Shown: positions 55,182 to 64,000 of the stretch, piece by piece
Position numbering within the stretch: the first letter of the stretch is position 1
Layout: every line of letters starts with the position of its first letter
Origin: Kingdonia uniflora
Lineage: Eukaryota > Streptophyta > Magnoliopsida > Ranunculales > Circaeasteraceae
Direction of reading: 5' to 3'
DNA length: 64,000 nt
Assembly: GCA_014058105.1 (NCBI GenBank)
Contig: JACGCM010002194.1
Coordinates: 1-64,000, forward strand
Made by a program: the position numbers and the translations under genes
Notes under the pieces: generated by a model
Told to the model about the DNA's origin: nothing
Database searches by the model: none
Seen by the model: the letters and a program-made list of their open reading frames with translations, nothing else

Positions 55182-55193
55182 TATATATATCTT
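55182..55193 (-). promoter_or_regulatory. TATA box of Tat-2 antisense gene A
   Basis: GATATATATAAG on the minus strand. A start site about 30 bp on would give a leader exon of roughly 120 nt ending at the 55034 donor. Confidence 0.55.
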
Positions 55194-55990
55194 TCAAAAA
55201 AAATTAGCCGCCTCGATTTACTCGCCACTATCATTACCATGACCCCACTACCTTGGCTTTTCGGCTCCAAGGACATTTGACCACTTTACCCCTCGTACTT
55301 CCCACGTGTGCACAACACCCTTACTACCATCTACTCGCAAAACACAAAGCTCTCGGACCAATTTTTCTCCCCTACTCAAGCCAAACAGTCCAGTCGAAAT
55401 AGCCAATCATTACCTTTTTTCTGTCATACAAGAAAAACATCATCATTACTTTTTGCACACTGCCTAGGCATTCCTACCAGTCTGACCGACCTGCCATTTG
55501 AGCTGTCAGAGCAACTAGTCAAATCAAGCTCAATCTTCGACATATTTCTGCACTTGAATACTCGACCATTTCACGCTTCGAACAATCATCAGCACCTAGC
55601 CTCAATAAAAATTCATTTTAATATATTAGCCTTTGATATTCAGTATGCTCCTTAACTCAAAGGGTTACAACCTTTGACCAAAAATAGTCGTAAGTTCGAC
55701 TAGTCAAAAACCTCAGGCCTGCAGACAAATATTTTAGCATTCACCACAGTTTATTTCTCCCTTCGACAAACTTATTTTTATCTTCGATCTACACAAACTA
55801 CATATTTCGACAAACTATATCATCCATTCCATATCAGACCTTAGCACTATTACCCATAGTTCGACAAACATGAGTTATTCAAGGAAATCATTTTTCATTC
55901 AAAAAGTAGTTAACATTTCAACCCTCTTACAAAACAACAAACAAGAGACAACAGAAACAAAAGAAAAGAAAAATAAAGAAAACAATAACA
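55194..55990. other. Upstream region of Tat-2 antisense gene A
   Basis: No ORF of note. TTCGACAAAC-type words occur about five times between 55695 and 55868, mirroring Tat-1. Confidence 0.5.
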
Positions 55991-55999
55991 ATATCACAT

Positions 56000-56328
56000 C
56001 TCAGAGGACCCTAGTTATTAGAAGGGTGCTTCTCTTCGATAGCGGCCGCAACATCTACATCCTCCTGGTAAACAATATCCTCTGTAAAGCCTTCGAGGAG
56101 GGACATCCGATGACCAGGGAATAGCCCCATCATTTACAGTATCCCCCAGCAGTATGCGAATGACATCTCAAGAACTGGAACTCCGGGTTCCACCACAAAA
56201 AGATTCGGCATTTCTGCGTCAATGTCCTATTCCAGGCCAAACCGCCGTCGCAGCCCCAGCAGGGCCTCCCCTATGCGCTTAACTCTCGCAGCAGCCGGGT
56301 CCTCTTGAACGGGAATATCTGCCGCCAT
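56000..56328 (-). pseudogene. Tat-2 small antisense ORF S1
   Basis: ATG at 56328 opens MAADIPVQEDPAAARVKRIG and continues LLGLRRRFGLE, a TAG, then DIDAEMPNLFVVEPGVPVLE and, after a TAA, MMGLFPGHRMSLLEGF. It ends EEKHPSNN. One frame throughout. The TATA box CTTTTTATA (56401-56409, minus-strand TATAAAAAG) is 73 nt upstream. The homologue in Tat-1 has a stop codon at the same place. Confidence 0.65.
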
Positions 56329-56869
56329 GTCATTACGAGCAACGAAGAAGAACAACATGAAAAACATGTAGAAAGATGAGATGTAATCTCTACAATAGCT
56401 CTTTTTATACTTATAAACCCACCACAACTTTCCCGTTTCCGTAACCAAAGTCAACATGCAACCTCTCCAACTTCCTAGACGTAACCGATTTTTTGGTACA
56501 TGCACACAAATCTCATTCCGAAGGACCTCTATTCGAGCACATCACCCCGATCGAGCATTCAACCATTACAACCATCGTTTATTACAAGGCAGTATTTTAT
56601 CGTACCTTCGACTATAATTCATTCTGACCATCGTAACCAAATAACAGTAAACCTTTGTTCACCATTACCTTCGAGCTCATCACTGTACCTCGCGCCTATA
56701 AGAGTATTCACTTACATTCGTCTACACAATATAAGTACAAAGAAAATACTCTGTCTATTCCAAATAGTAAATTTAACAGACAAATTACATTTCTATTATC
56801 GACCCTACACAACAGAAATAACCCCCCCCCCCAAACATAGCAAAATAGAAACTCAAAACATTCCCCACT
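56329..56869. other. Spacer between small ORFs S2 and S1
   Basis: Promoter and leader of S1 at the left, AT-rich sequence elsewhere. A run of about 12 C lies near 56822. No coding sequence is recognised. Confidence 0.5.
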
Positions 56870-57207
56870 CAACCCAAAGTCCTACTACCGGAAGGACCCG
56901 CCCCGTTGGCCACATTCTACTCCTCGATGATCTCCTCAGCACAAACGAGACTTTTAGCTAATGCCATCAGAAAGAGATAACGCCGTTCACCAGTCGTAAA
57001 TTGAAACCTCAACTGTTTCCAAAGATAAGAATATGGGTCACCATTAAAGAACTCCTCAAGCCCTGCTTCTACAAGTTCCGGTATGTCCTAGATCAGGTCA
57101 TGTTCGCCAAAAAAATTCACGTGTAGTTCCACCATTTTTTGCCCCACCCGACGGTCCTAAGCAAACCCCATCCTCTTCAAGTAGCATATGTTCGGCGTTG
57201 TATCCAT
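56870..57207 (-). pseudogene. Tat-2 small antisense ORF S2
   Basis: ATG at 57207 opens MDTTPNICYLKRMGFA, TAG, DRRVGQKMVELHVNFFGEHD, TAG, DIPELVEAGLEEFFNGDPYS, then RRYLFLMALAKSLVCAEEI. TATAAATA (minus strand, 57295-57288) is 80 nt upstream, the same distance as in Tat-1. The second TAG is at the same place as in Tat-1's S2. Confidence 0.65.
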
Positions 57208-57450
57208 CCAAATGATAAGAATATGGAGAACAGAGCAGCAAACTATTGCAGATAAAAGAAGATACAGCGTACTTCCAGAATAGCCCATATTTATAGGCCT
57301 CAATGTATTTATTACCCTATAACCAACTGCATCCCTTGAAAACCCCTTTTTACCACTTTCCCAAAAAACAAGACAGTCAAACCGCCCAGATTCCAAGACC
57401 AAACAATTTTTCTCAGCGAATACCTCTCAACCTGGCTTCGAGCTCTTCCC

Positions 57451-57464
57451 TGAGAGGGGGAAAA
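57451..57464 (+). other. Tat-2 polypurine tract
   Basis: TGAGAGGGGGAAAA immediately before the 3' LTR. Confidence 0.8.
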
Positions 57465-58279
57465 TATAGTAGTCTACTCATAGCCATCGAACAGACAGCC
57501 GAAGCCCACATCATAGCCTACTCGAATACATTGAAGCCCTCTCGACCCCTAAAAAAGGCTCCTCAAAAACGCCCCAGAGACGAACCTTCGACACCGGACA
57601 GAACTTCAAGAACGGATCAGTACATTGCCGCAAACATCCTTCGACCATATCTACATACGGTCGAAGTATGAAAAGAGAGAAAACCATCTCACCGGATATA
57701 ACTTCGAGAATGAATTAACGTCCCAGCAGTAGGTTCCCTTCGACCTCACTATCACGCGGTCGAAGCAAGATAAGACAAAGAACTACCCCATCAGACAAGA
57801 CAACAATTGATTGGCCTGTGCATCTACAGTGACAAGCCCAACCATCGCGCCATTCAGAACCATTGCCAATAAATGCAGTAGTAACAGTATCAACAAAACT
57901 AGCGTCTGTCATTCGCCAAGATTTTCTAACAACATAATCATGTAAACCGGACCCACACCTAGTGACTCAGCTCCCTATGCTTCTAAAAATTGAGGAGAGG
58001 GGAACCCAGAAAAGGGGTTAGAAAAATCTCCTCCGGTCTTTGCATTTTACCTTCGACCACTCCGAAAATCTGTACTCGAACCCTCTAATATATTCTTCAG
58101 TAATATAATCTGTCTTAAAAATCCTCATCAGAGGTCGTAGAGAGTCACATTCGGGCCTCTATGCAAGTATTTGCTTTTAATTTCATCTTATCATTGGCGA
58201 ATACTTGTTCCCTTTGATTGAGGGTCGAGTTTACTTTGTAAGGATCGACTCCTCGTCCAAACGGAGTTAGCCCCCTACA
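57465..58279 (+). repeat. Tat-2 3' LTR
   Basis: 815 bp, from TATAGTAGTC (decayed TGTAGTAG) to CCCCTACA. Clearly related to, but well diverged from, the Tat-1 LTRs. Confidence 0.85.
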
Positions 58280-58510
58280 GGGAGGATTTTCAAGATTGAG
58301 AACCTCTAATTAGTTTTGAGTGATTGTAATCGGGATCTTGAATAAACTCTTTTTCTCTCTCTCTCTCTCTCTCGCTCGCACGGTAGACGTAGGCAATTTG
58401 CCAAACCACCTTAAACTTGGTATATATATAGTGTATTTCTTTTATTATTGCCTATTTGTGGCTAACCTAAATTGACTTGGAGTTTCGGCTACCGGGCTTG
58501 TGAATCAGCA
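58280..58510 (+). repeat. Copia-3 3' LTR, right part
   Basis: Resumes after Tat-2 at GGGAGGATTTTCAAG, with a CT microsatellite (about 58352-58374), GACGTAGGCAATTTGCC and the LTR end GGGCTTGTGAATCAGCA, matching 12100-12326. Confidence 0.85.
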
Positions 58511-60390
58511 CTTCATTAATTCTCCTTTCCTCTTGATTGTAACGTTGTTCAAGCCAATCTCCCTGGACAATCACCATGTTTACCAAGCACCTTTATGTTC
58601 TTTAATGGATTAAGAAACCAAGGTTGAGCACAACATTAACCAACTCACTCAAAAATGTACTAGATGGGTTGGGTATAAAAATGACCTGCAATAGATTAGG
58701 CACCCAAATAATGTGGACTGACGTACAATACCTTTATAAACGCTACTCGTGGTGAAAGATGCAGAGTATGCACCTTAGTTCCTTGATAAAACAATAATAC
58801 CAAGCATAAAGATTATACTACTATTTCAACCAACAATGACTAAAAAGTTAAAATGGAGGAATTGGTATCAAACAAAATTAAGCAAACTTAAGCAATCATG
58901 CAAACTTAAGCACGCAAACAACATACAACAAATAGCAAACAACAAACAGCCAATCATGGCTGAGTTGGTTGACAACAAACTTAAGCAAGCAAACTGGTTG
59001 CCCCGAATTGGAGCCTTTACTTCTCAACACCAAGCACCAAAAAGTTATACAAGATCAAAAGTTCTGCTTAAAAGCAATCATGCAAGGTACCCAACTAAAG
59101 GTCAGATCGTGCAAAACTTGTATGGCAAGGAAGTTGGGTATGGCCCAGTTTTACATAGCATACTGACGAAGAAGACCCTGTGGGACTCCTACTTATCCTA
59201 TTAGCGTAAGAAAGGTAGCAGCTAGAAGTAGTTAGAGCACAGCTCAAAGTGTTTAGAAGGACAGATTTAAAAACAAGGCAAGGCCCATAATTTGCCTCCG
59301 ATCTCAATCCTCTTTTTCCCTTGTGAGATTTATAGGCAAACCTCCTTTCTTTCCTTGAAAACACACTATGTAAACCTTGAAGCACCCAAGGTCTACCTAA
59401 GGGAGATCCAAAAAGATTGAAAAAGATAATTTACTTGTACAGGAAGAAAGCAACCTTGTACTACTATTTCAATTGGAGAATAATTTATTTTGGGAAGGAA
59501 GGAGATAAAGCAATGTGGCTTCAAGTTGTATCCAAGAGATCACAAGCAAAGCCATAATTGTACCCTCCAAGTGGTATACAAAAAATAACCACAAAATCGG
59601 CTTTAACTCAGTGCTAAAAATATAAATAAAAGAATATTGCCTGAGCCAGATAGGATCTAACTTAAGCCGATAAGTACAATGATTCGAACAAACCTTTGAA
59701 CAAGAAGTAGCTGAAAATCTTTCAAACGTAGATACGAGAAAAGGGTCCCCAGTCAAGACAAAGCCAAGGATACAACCACATATAGATCCCATACAGTAGC
59801 TAAGGCATGGTCTTCAATCATAGCTACGACAGCCACTAACCCAAACCCTTCGTACAATACCGCTAACCCAAACCCAAACCCAAACCCTTCGTACCAACTT
59901 TAACACTAACTCACACTATCCTTTTTTTTTAAAGAAAATTAGAAGCACTGTAATAGCATTATCGGCCCACTATACTTCAACTTACTATATGGACGATATC
60001 AGAAAGAATATTTTTCAACAAAGAAAATTCGGTATTTGAAAGAATAGTTTTCAACGATGCCTCCCTGGCAACGATGCCATTTGATAATGGGTTTTTAAGA
60101 CTGTCGGAGCATGCTCCCACTAGTAGTAAAATGGCAGGTCGCTTAACAAACAAGCTCATTCTACGACCACCATCCCATCTAGGCTGAACAACTAAGCGGC
60201 AGGATGATCAAGGAGCAAGCTCGTCTCACGACCACCACTCAGAATACAAAACAAGGCCACTCTACGAATGTCTCTGAATGACATGCAATAGCCAACGACT
60301 AGAGAACTGTAATAACGACCACCCAAGCCCATGTCCCTGAAGGATAGCCTAGGAATTTCCCAGGGCACGTGAGCAGGGGTGCTCCTAGGT
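58511..60390. other. Unassigned sequence
   Basis: No protein family is recognised on either strand. A 123-codon plus-strand ORF at 58836 is biased by AAACTTAAGCA-type repeats and looks spurious. A CCAAACCC run lies at 59855-59890. Two similar 45-base words (GGCAGG...CAAGCTC...ACGACCACCA) at about 60131-60175 and 60199-60240 suggest an old duplication. Confidence 0.4.
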
Positions 60391-61731
60391 AAAACCATTT
60401 GACTTAGGATGAGCTTCAATAGTCAAACCCATCATCTTTACTAATGCCTCAGAAATAAAAAAAATTTGATTGCCCGGATCAACAATGGCTTCGACTAAGC
60501 TCTGCTTTACCTGAATACTAACATAAAAAAGTTCTTCCCGACTCTCTTCCTCGGTAGCCAAAGTCTGCTAAAACATAAGTGTAAACTTAGGATTCGGTTT
60601 ATCTAAATTTGGGAGTTCGACAACCTCTGTGGCTAGTGCATATCCCTCTTTCTTGTTCTTCTCCTCCTTTAGCCTAAGCTCCGGGTGAAGCTTTCAACAT
60701 TTATTCAAAAGATGCTTACTCGCCTTATAATGATTATAAAAATTCTCCTTGGATGAAGACCCCTCTCCTTTGGACTTTCCCTTATACTTATTTTTCAAAC
60801 TAGACTTTTGCCCCTACTTGTTCTTGTTGTCTTCTCTGTCACTCATCAAGTACTTTCCATCAATAGCAATTGCCTTCACGAAAGCATCCAAGATATTGAC
60901 CACAGTAAAGAGCTACAACTCTCTTCAAATAGATTCTGACAAGCCTCCCGTGTACTTCATGAACACCTCATACTCGTCCATATCAATATCCAAAACCAAA
61001 GCTTTGTTATGAAATATCGTAGTGTACTCCTGTACGGATTGCTTAAACTTTTAGCGCAAATTGTGCCATTTATACCATCTCTCTTGCTCATACCTAATCG
61101 GATAAAATTGTTTTCGCACTAATACCATGAATTCTTTCCAACTTAAACTTCTTACATCGTGAAATTTCTGATAGGATTTCCACTACGTGAGTGCATGGCT
61201 TATAAATTTCAATGTAGAAAAGCATATTTTTTGAGCATTAGAGTATTCGTAAATGAAAAAATAAGTTTCTAACCAATTATCTAACATCTCGGTATCGATT
61301 GAACTGTCGAATACCAAAATTTCAATCTTAAAATTGATAGAAAGATTACGTATAGGATTCGATGACTTACCAATACCAGATCGCTCCTTGGCGGATTCAG
61401 CATCACTAGAATCTCTATTTTTATCTTCAGTACCCTCGTCTCCATTCACCTCCAAAACCCCTTTCTTCCTCGAATGGCCTTGCCGTTGACAGCTGCCTTG
61501 CCGTTTCACTGAAATAGATGCATTCGAGGTATTCGTGAGACGCAATTATTATACCAACTCTCTTAGAGTAGTAGTTAGATTGGAAAATTTTGTTTCCAAA
61601 GTCGTAAGTCAATCTCAGGAATCGCCCATTTTGAAATTGTCCTTTAGCTTCGAATTAGGTTTTCAGTGAATATTCAATGGACTTACTAGCTTCTCCTTCA
61701 TTTGCTTGAGACGGTCACGTGTAGAGACCAT
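60391..61731 (-). pseudogene. Gypsy gag and protease start (chromovirus-like)
   Basis: ATG at 61731 opens MVSTRDRLKQMKEKL. The Retrotrans_gag domain (61330-60850) includes DNWLETYFFIYEYSNAQKIC, WKEFMVLVRKQFYPIRYEQE and QSVQEYTTIFHNKALVLDI. Near 60710 FYNHYKASKHLLNKC is a knuckle with its first two Cys changed to Tyr, followed by KLHPELRLK, which is typical of this group. The protease start EAIVDPGNQIFFISEALVK has Pro for Thr in D-T-G. Coding similarity ends near 60390. Stops throughout. Confidence 0.75.
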
Positions 61732-61764
61732 AAATCACAATCACCCCCGAGAATCGTAACCGGA

Positions 61765-61777
61765 AAACTGATACCAC
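61765..61777 (-). other. Primer binding site, tRNA-Met type
   Basis: Minus strand TGGTATCAGTTTT. TGGTATCAG is the initiator tRNA-Met complement. It lies 34 bases upstream of the gag ATG on the element's strand. Confidence 0.65.
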
Positions 61778-61781
61778 TTAA

Positions 61782-62169
61782 TCCACAATACGAATAGAGA
61801 AACCCTAAAATGAATAATTTTTATGAAGAATACTCAATTGGTTGCGTAAATTCCCTTTATAGCTTCAATTGCTTAATTCAAATTAATTCGAGTAAAGAAA
61901 TAGGCTGAATTGTACCTCTGTTTGAACATAAAATGTATTCGTGCAAACTTTAGTCGTATTCGAATAAAACACCTTAGGACTTAATCTATTCAAATAAACT
62001 TTAGTTGTATTCGAATAAAAACAAAGTGTATTCGAACAGACAAAAAGTCTATTCAAACAGAATACTCAGACACCTGTTTATTCGAATTGGAAATAATTTT
62101 ATTCGAATACAAAGGGGTGCATTCGAGCTGACCAAAAGTCTGTTCGAATGGTATTATAAAAAATCTAAA
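61782..62169 (-). repeat. 5' LTR of the minus-strand gypsy element (partial)
   Basis: Lies on the far side of the primer site. Contains a TATA-like GCTATAAAGGG (minus strand, near 61855) and about ten TATTCGAAT-like words. The outer end is not defined; the next LTR begins near 62170. Confidence 0.5.
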
Positions 62170-63535
62170 AACTCATTAAATCCTCCAGGATCAGGCACGG
62201 ATGAGTGGGATCGAATTCACAAGGAGGATTAAGAAAACAAATACTTTCTAGGAAAAATTACGATTTTATAAGAGATAAATCTAAAAGGAATAAATAAAAG
62301 CTAATTATAAAACTTAATAAGAGATAGCTAAGGTTAGACCTTGACATCTACCTTTCAAAGTACTAATCGATATACAACTAGATCCTAATATCTCTACCCA
62401 TCATATGTTCATGCTAAGACACATACGATGTTGTAAAATAAACCACTAAATCTATGGCCAAGCATTTAGTGGTTATGATTTTAAGTGATTGTGAAGAGTG
62501 TCTTAGAGAATTATCAACTCAACCATGGCTAGGCTTAAGTGAGTTCTATAGTATTTCCTCTTGTTTAGATCTCCAAATCAAGTCTACGGTTAGTAGCACT
62601 TGTTTGTATCCAAAGTTATCGTACACCAAACCAAAACTATGGTCAAGATTTTGATATGATGCACTAACTCATCAATCATAAAATATTAATGAGCTCTATA
62701 GTATTTCCTCTTATTTAGATCTCCAAATCAAGTCTACAGTTAGTAAAACTTGTTTGTATCTATGGTTATCGTACACCAAAACGAAGCTATGGTTAAGCCT
62801 TCGATATGATGCACTAGCTTCCCAATCATAAAATACTAAGAGAAAACTAATTAAAACCTAATTAATACCAACTATTGCACATCTAAGAAGATGCCTCATC
62901 CTAGCCTTAGCTAGGAGATTAGCCGTTCATCTAGGACTTCATCGTATTAACAACTAATGAAGGTATTTATAAAAATTAAACTAAAAGAGAAGAGGAAGAC
63001 AATTAAATAAAACTAAGACTTTATTTTTTCTAAACTTGCTTCTATATGAAATGCCCAATTATAATGGAGGGAAGGTTCTTTTTATAGGAGAAGGAACCCA
63101 AATTTAGAAACTAAGCATTAAATTCTAAAGATTATTTTCACAATAATACTTTTAATATTATAACCAATCACCTAAGATTCTTGCATATAATTCCCTTAAG
63201 TGATATATAAATCTTTCTTCATGGAAACTCTTGCATATATCTTCAATATAAAATATCTTCAAGGATCTTGGATGCAATATATTCTTTGATCTTATTCTCC
63301 AAGAATATTTGTGTATATATTTCTTTAATCTTGAGACCAAATATATTGTTTCTTTGACTTTTTGTGCTAAGAACTGCAGGAAACACTTTTACTTGACTTT
63401 AATAGCTTGGTTTTAAATATCCATCTCCAATAGCTACATTTAAACAAATGTGCATAAGTACCCAAAATTAAATATAATGGACGACTAAAATATATGTTCG
63501 GGTATATTAAAAATGTCATATTTACGTACCCATCA
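62170..63535 (-). repeat. 3' LTR of a second Athila-like element
   Basis: Ends ACCCATCA at 63535, followed by a polypurine complement like that at 638. Matches 35690-36230 (left half) and the reverse complement of 28772-29220 (right half). Minus-strand TATA CCTATAAAAAGAACC near 63073. The left boundary is approximate. Confidence 0.75.
62540..62845. repeat. Two-copy tandem duplication, about 152 bp
   Basis: GAGTTCTATAGTATTTCCTC at 62540 recurs as GAGCTCTATAGTATTTCCTC at 62692, and similarity continues to AATCATAAAATA in both. The copy at 35690-36230 has only one unit. Confidence 0.85.
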
Positions 63536-64000
63536 AATACCTCCAACTTGTCTTTTGCTCGTCCCGAGTAAAATAAAATAATAGCCACTTTCACAGGAAG
63601 CGCGATTGTATTTAGCATATACAAAAAGCCATTAAACCACCAAGTTTAGCCTGGTGGACGAGTATTGTCTCGTGAGTGTTTGCAATGACTATACCCACAA
63701 AAGTCAATAATAACATTTTAAATAATTCTTGAATATACGTGACTCATTTCCTATAATGTTAGCCTTACTTAATTGTGACAAAAATATACCAATGGAAAAT
63801 CCTTAAACCTGTTATTCTCCTAAGTATAATTAAGAATATTTTAAACTTATACAAAACTAAAAGTACTACCTCAAGATTAGAAAGATATTCTAGTATTTTT
63901 CTTTAGTTATATTTGAGTGTATAGTGAAAAAAGTTTGATCGCCTAATACGTTGTCAAGAATAATTTACTCAGTTTTTAGTAGTCTAGTTCTTACTGGAAT
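63536..64000 (-). mobile_element. Interior start of the second Athila-like element
   Basis: Homologous to 638-1090, starting with the polypurine tract and including the tRNA-like segment (about 63640-63700). Runs off the window; its coding part would lie further right. Confidence 0.75.

Larger units (their letters stand above)
51918..58279 (+). mobile_element. Tat-2: gag-pol-less Tat derivative keeping the antisense genes
   Basis: Bounded by LTR ends TGTTGTAG... and ...CTACA with a near-perfect 5-bp TSD, GGGAA (51913-51917) and GGGAG (58280-58284), inside Copia-3's LTR. The left LTR stops after 248 bp and is joined directly to the 3' side of antisense gene A. No primer site, gag or pol remains. 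Confidence 0.85.

Noticed and set aside
56821..56833. Poly(C) run as a regulatory G-quadruplex
   Set aside because: A single homopolymer, absent from Tat-1 at the same place; more likely slippage.
58836..59204. 123-codon ORF on the plus strand
   Set aside because: Composition is dominated by repeated AAACTTAAGCA-type words, no recognisable domain, and it overlaps no other signal.
59855..59890. Telomere-like CCAAACCC run
   Set aside because: The unit is TTTGGG rather than the plant TTTAGGG, only a few copies, no subtelomeric context.

Overview
The window looks like a repeat-dense stretch of a eudicot nuclear genome. It is AT-rich, almost everything recognisable is a decayed transposable element, and the few host-gene traces are plant genes: a WRN-type exonuclease, an NCL-type cation exchanger and a mitochondrial succinate/fumarate carrier. 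No bacterial operons, CRISPR arrays, rRNA genes or convincing tRNA genes are visible. Only one host gene, the exonuclease at 7127-7717, has an uninterrupted frame, and it has lost part of its catalytic site.

Layout. 1-6039: a minus-strand, non-autonomous Athila-like LTR element (left LTR cut by the window edge, tRNA-Asp-type primer site, 1.1-kb right LTR). 6040-8253: the exonuclease gene and its promoter. 8254-11791: a probable minus-strand Helitron carrying an NCL pseudogene and one exon of the carrier gene. A second Helitron 3' end lies 7 bp further on. 11918-21855: two related Ty1/copia elements in tandem sharing the middle LTR (LTR-internal-LTR-internal-LTR). 21856-28771: a Ty3/gypsy Tat-lineage fragment (Tat-0) with antisense ORF remnants. 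28772-29354: a reversed Athila-like LTR piece ending in a large inverted repeat. 29360-35160: a degenerate L1-type LINE. 35190-36834: LTR fragments of three families. 36835-58510: a nested block in which a third copia copy (Copia-3) is interrupted by a 13-kb Tat element (Tat-1, 37804-50930), while its 3' LTR is interrupted by a 6.4-kb Tat derivative (Tat-2, 51918-58279). 58511-61731: unassigned sequence, then a minus-strand gypsy gag with its primer site and LTR. 62170-64000: another minus-strand Athila-like LTR and the start of its interior.

The most interesting system is in Tat-1 and Tat-2. Besides the sense gag-pol (Tat-1 only), each carries three antisense units. One is an approximately 660-codon gene resembling the plant 'putative gypsy-type transposon' domain, with two coding introns and one 5'-leader intron at matching positions in both copies, and a middle exon of exactly 575 nt in both. 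The other two are small paralogous ORFs, each with its own TATA box 50-80 nt upstream. Tat-2 has lost all of gag-pol and keeps essentially only this antisense module between its LTRs.

Basis: domain names come from recognising motifs in the translations, not from searches. Boundaries are exact only where LTR termini, primer sites or splice consensus are quoted; others are good to a few tens of bases.
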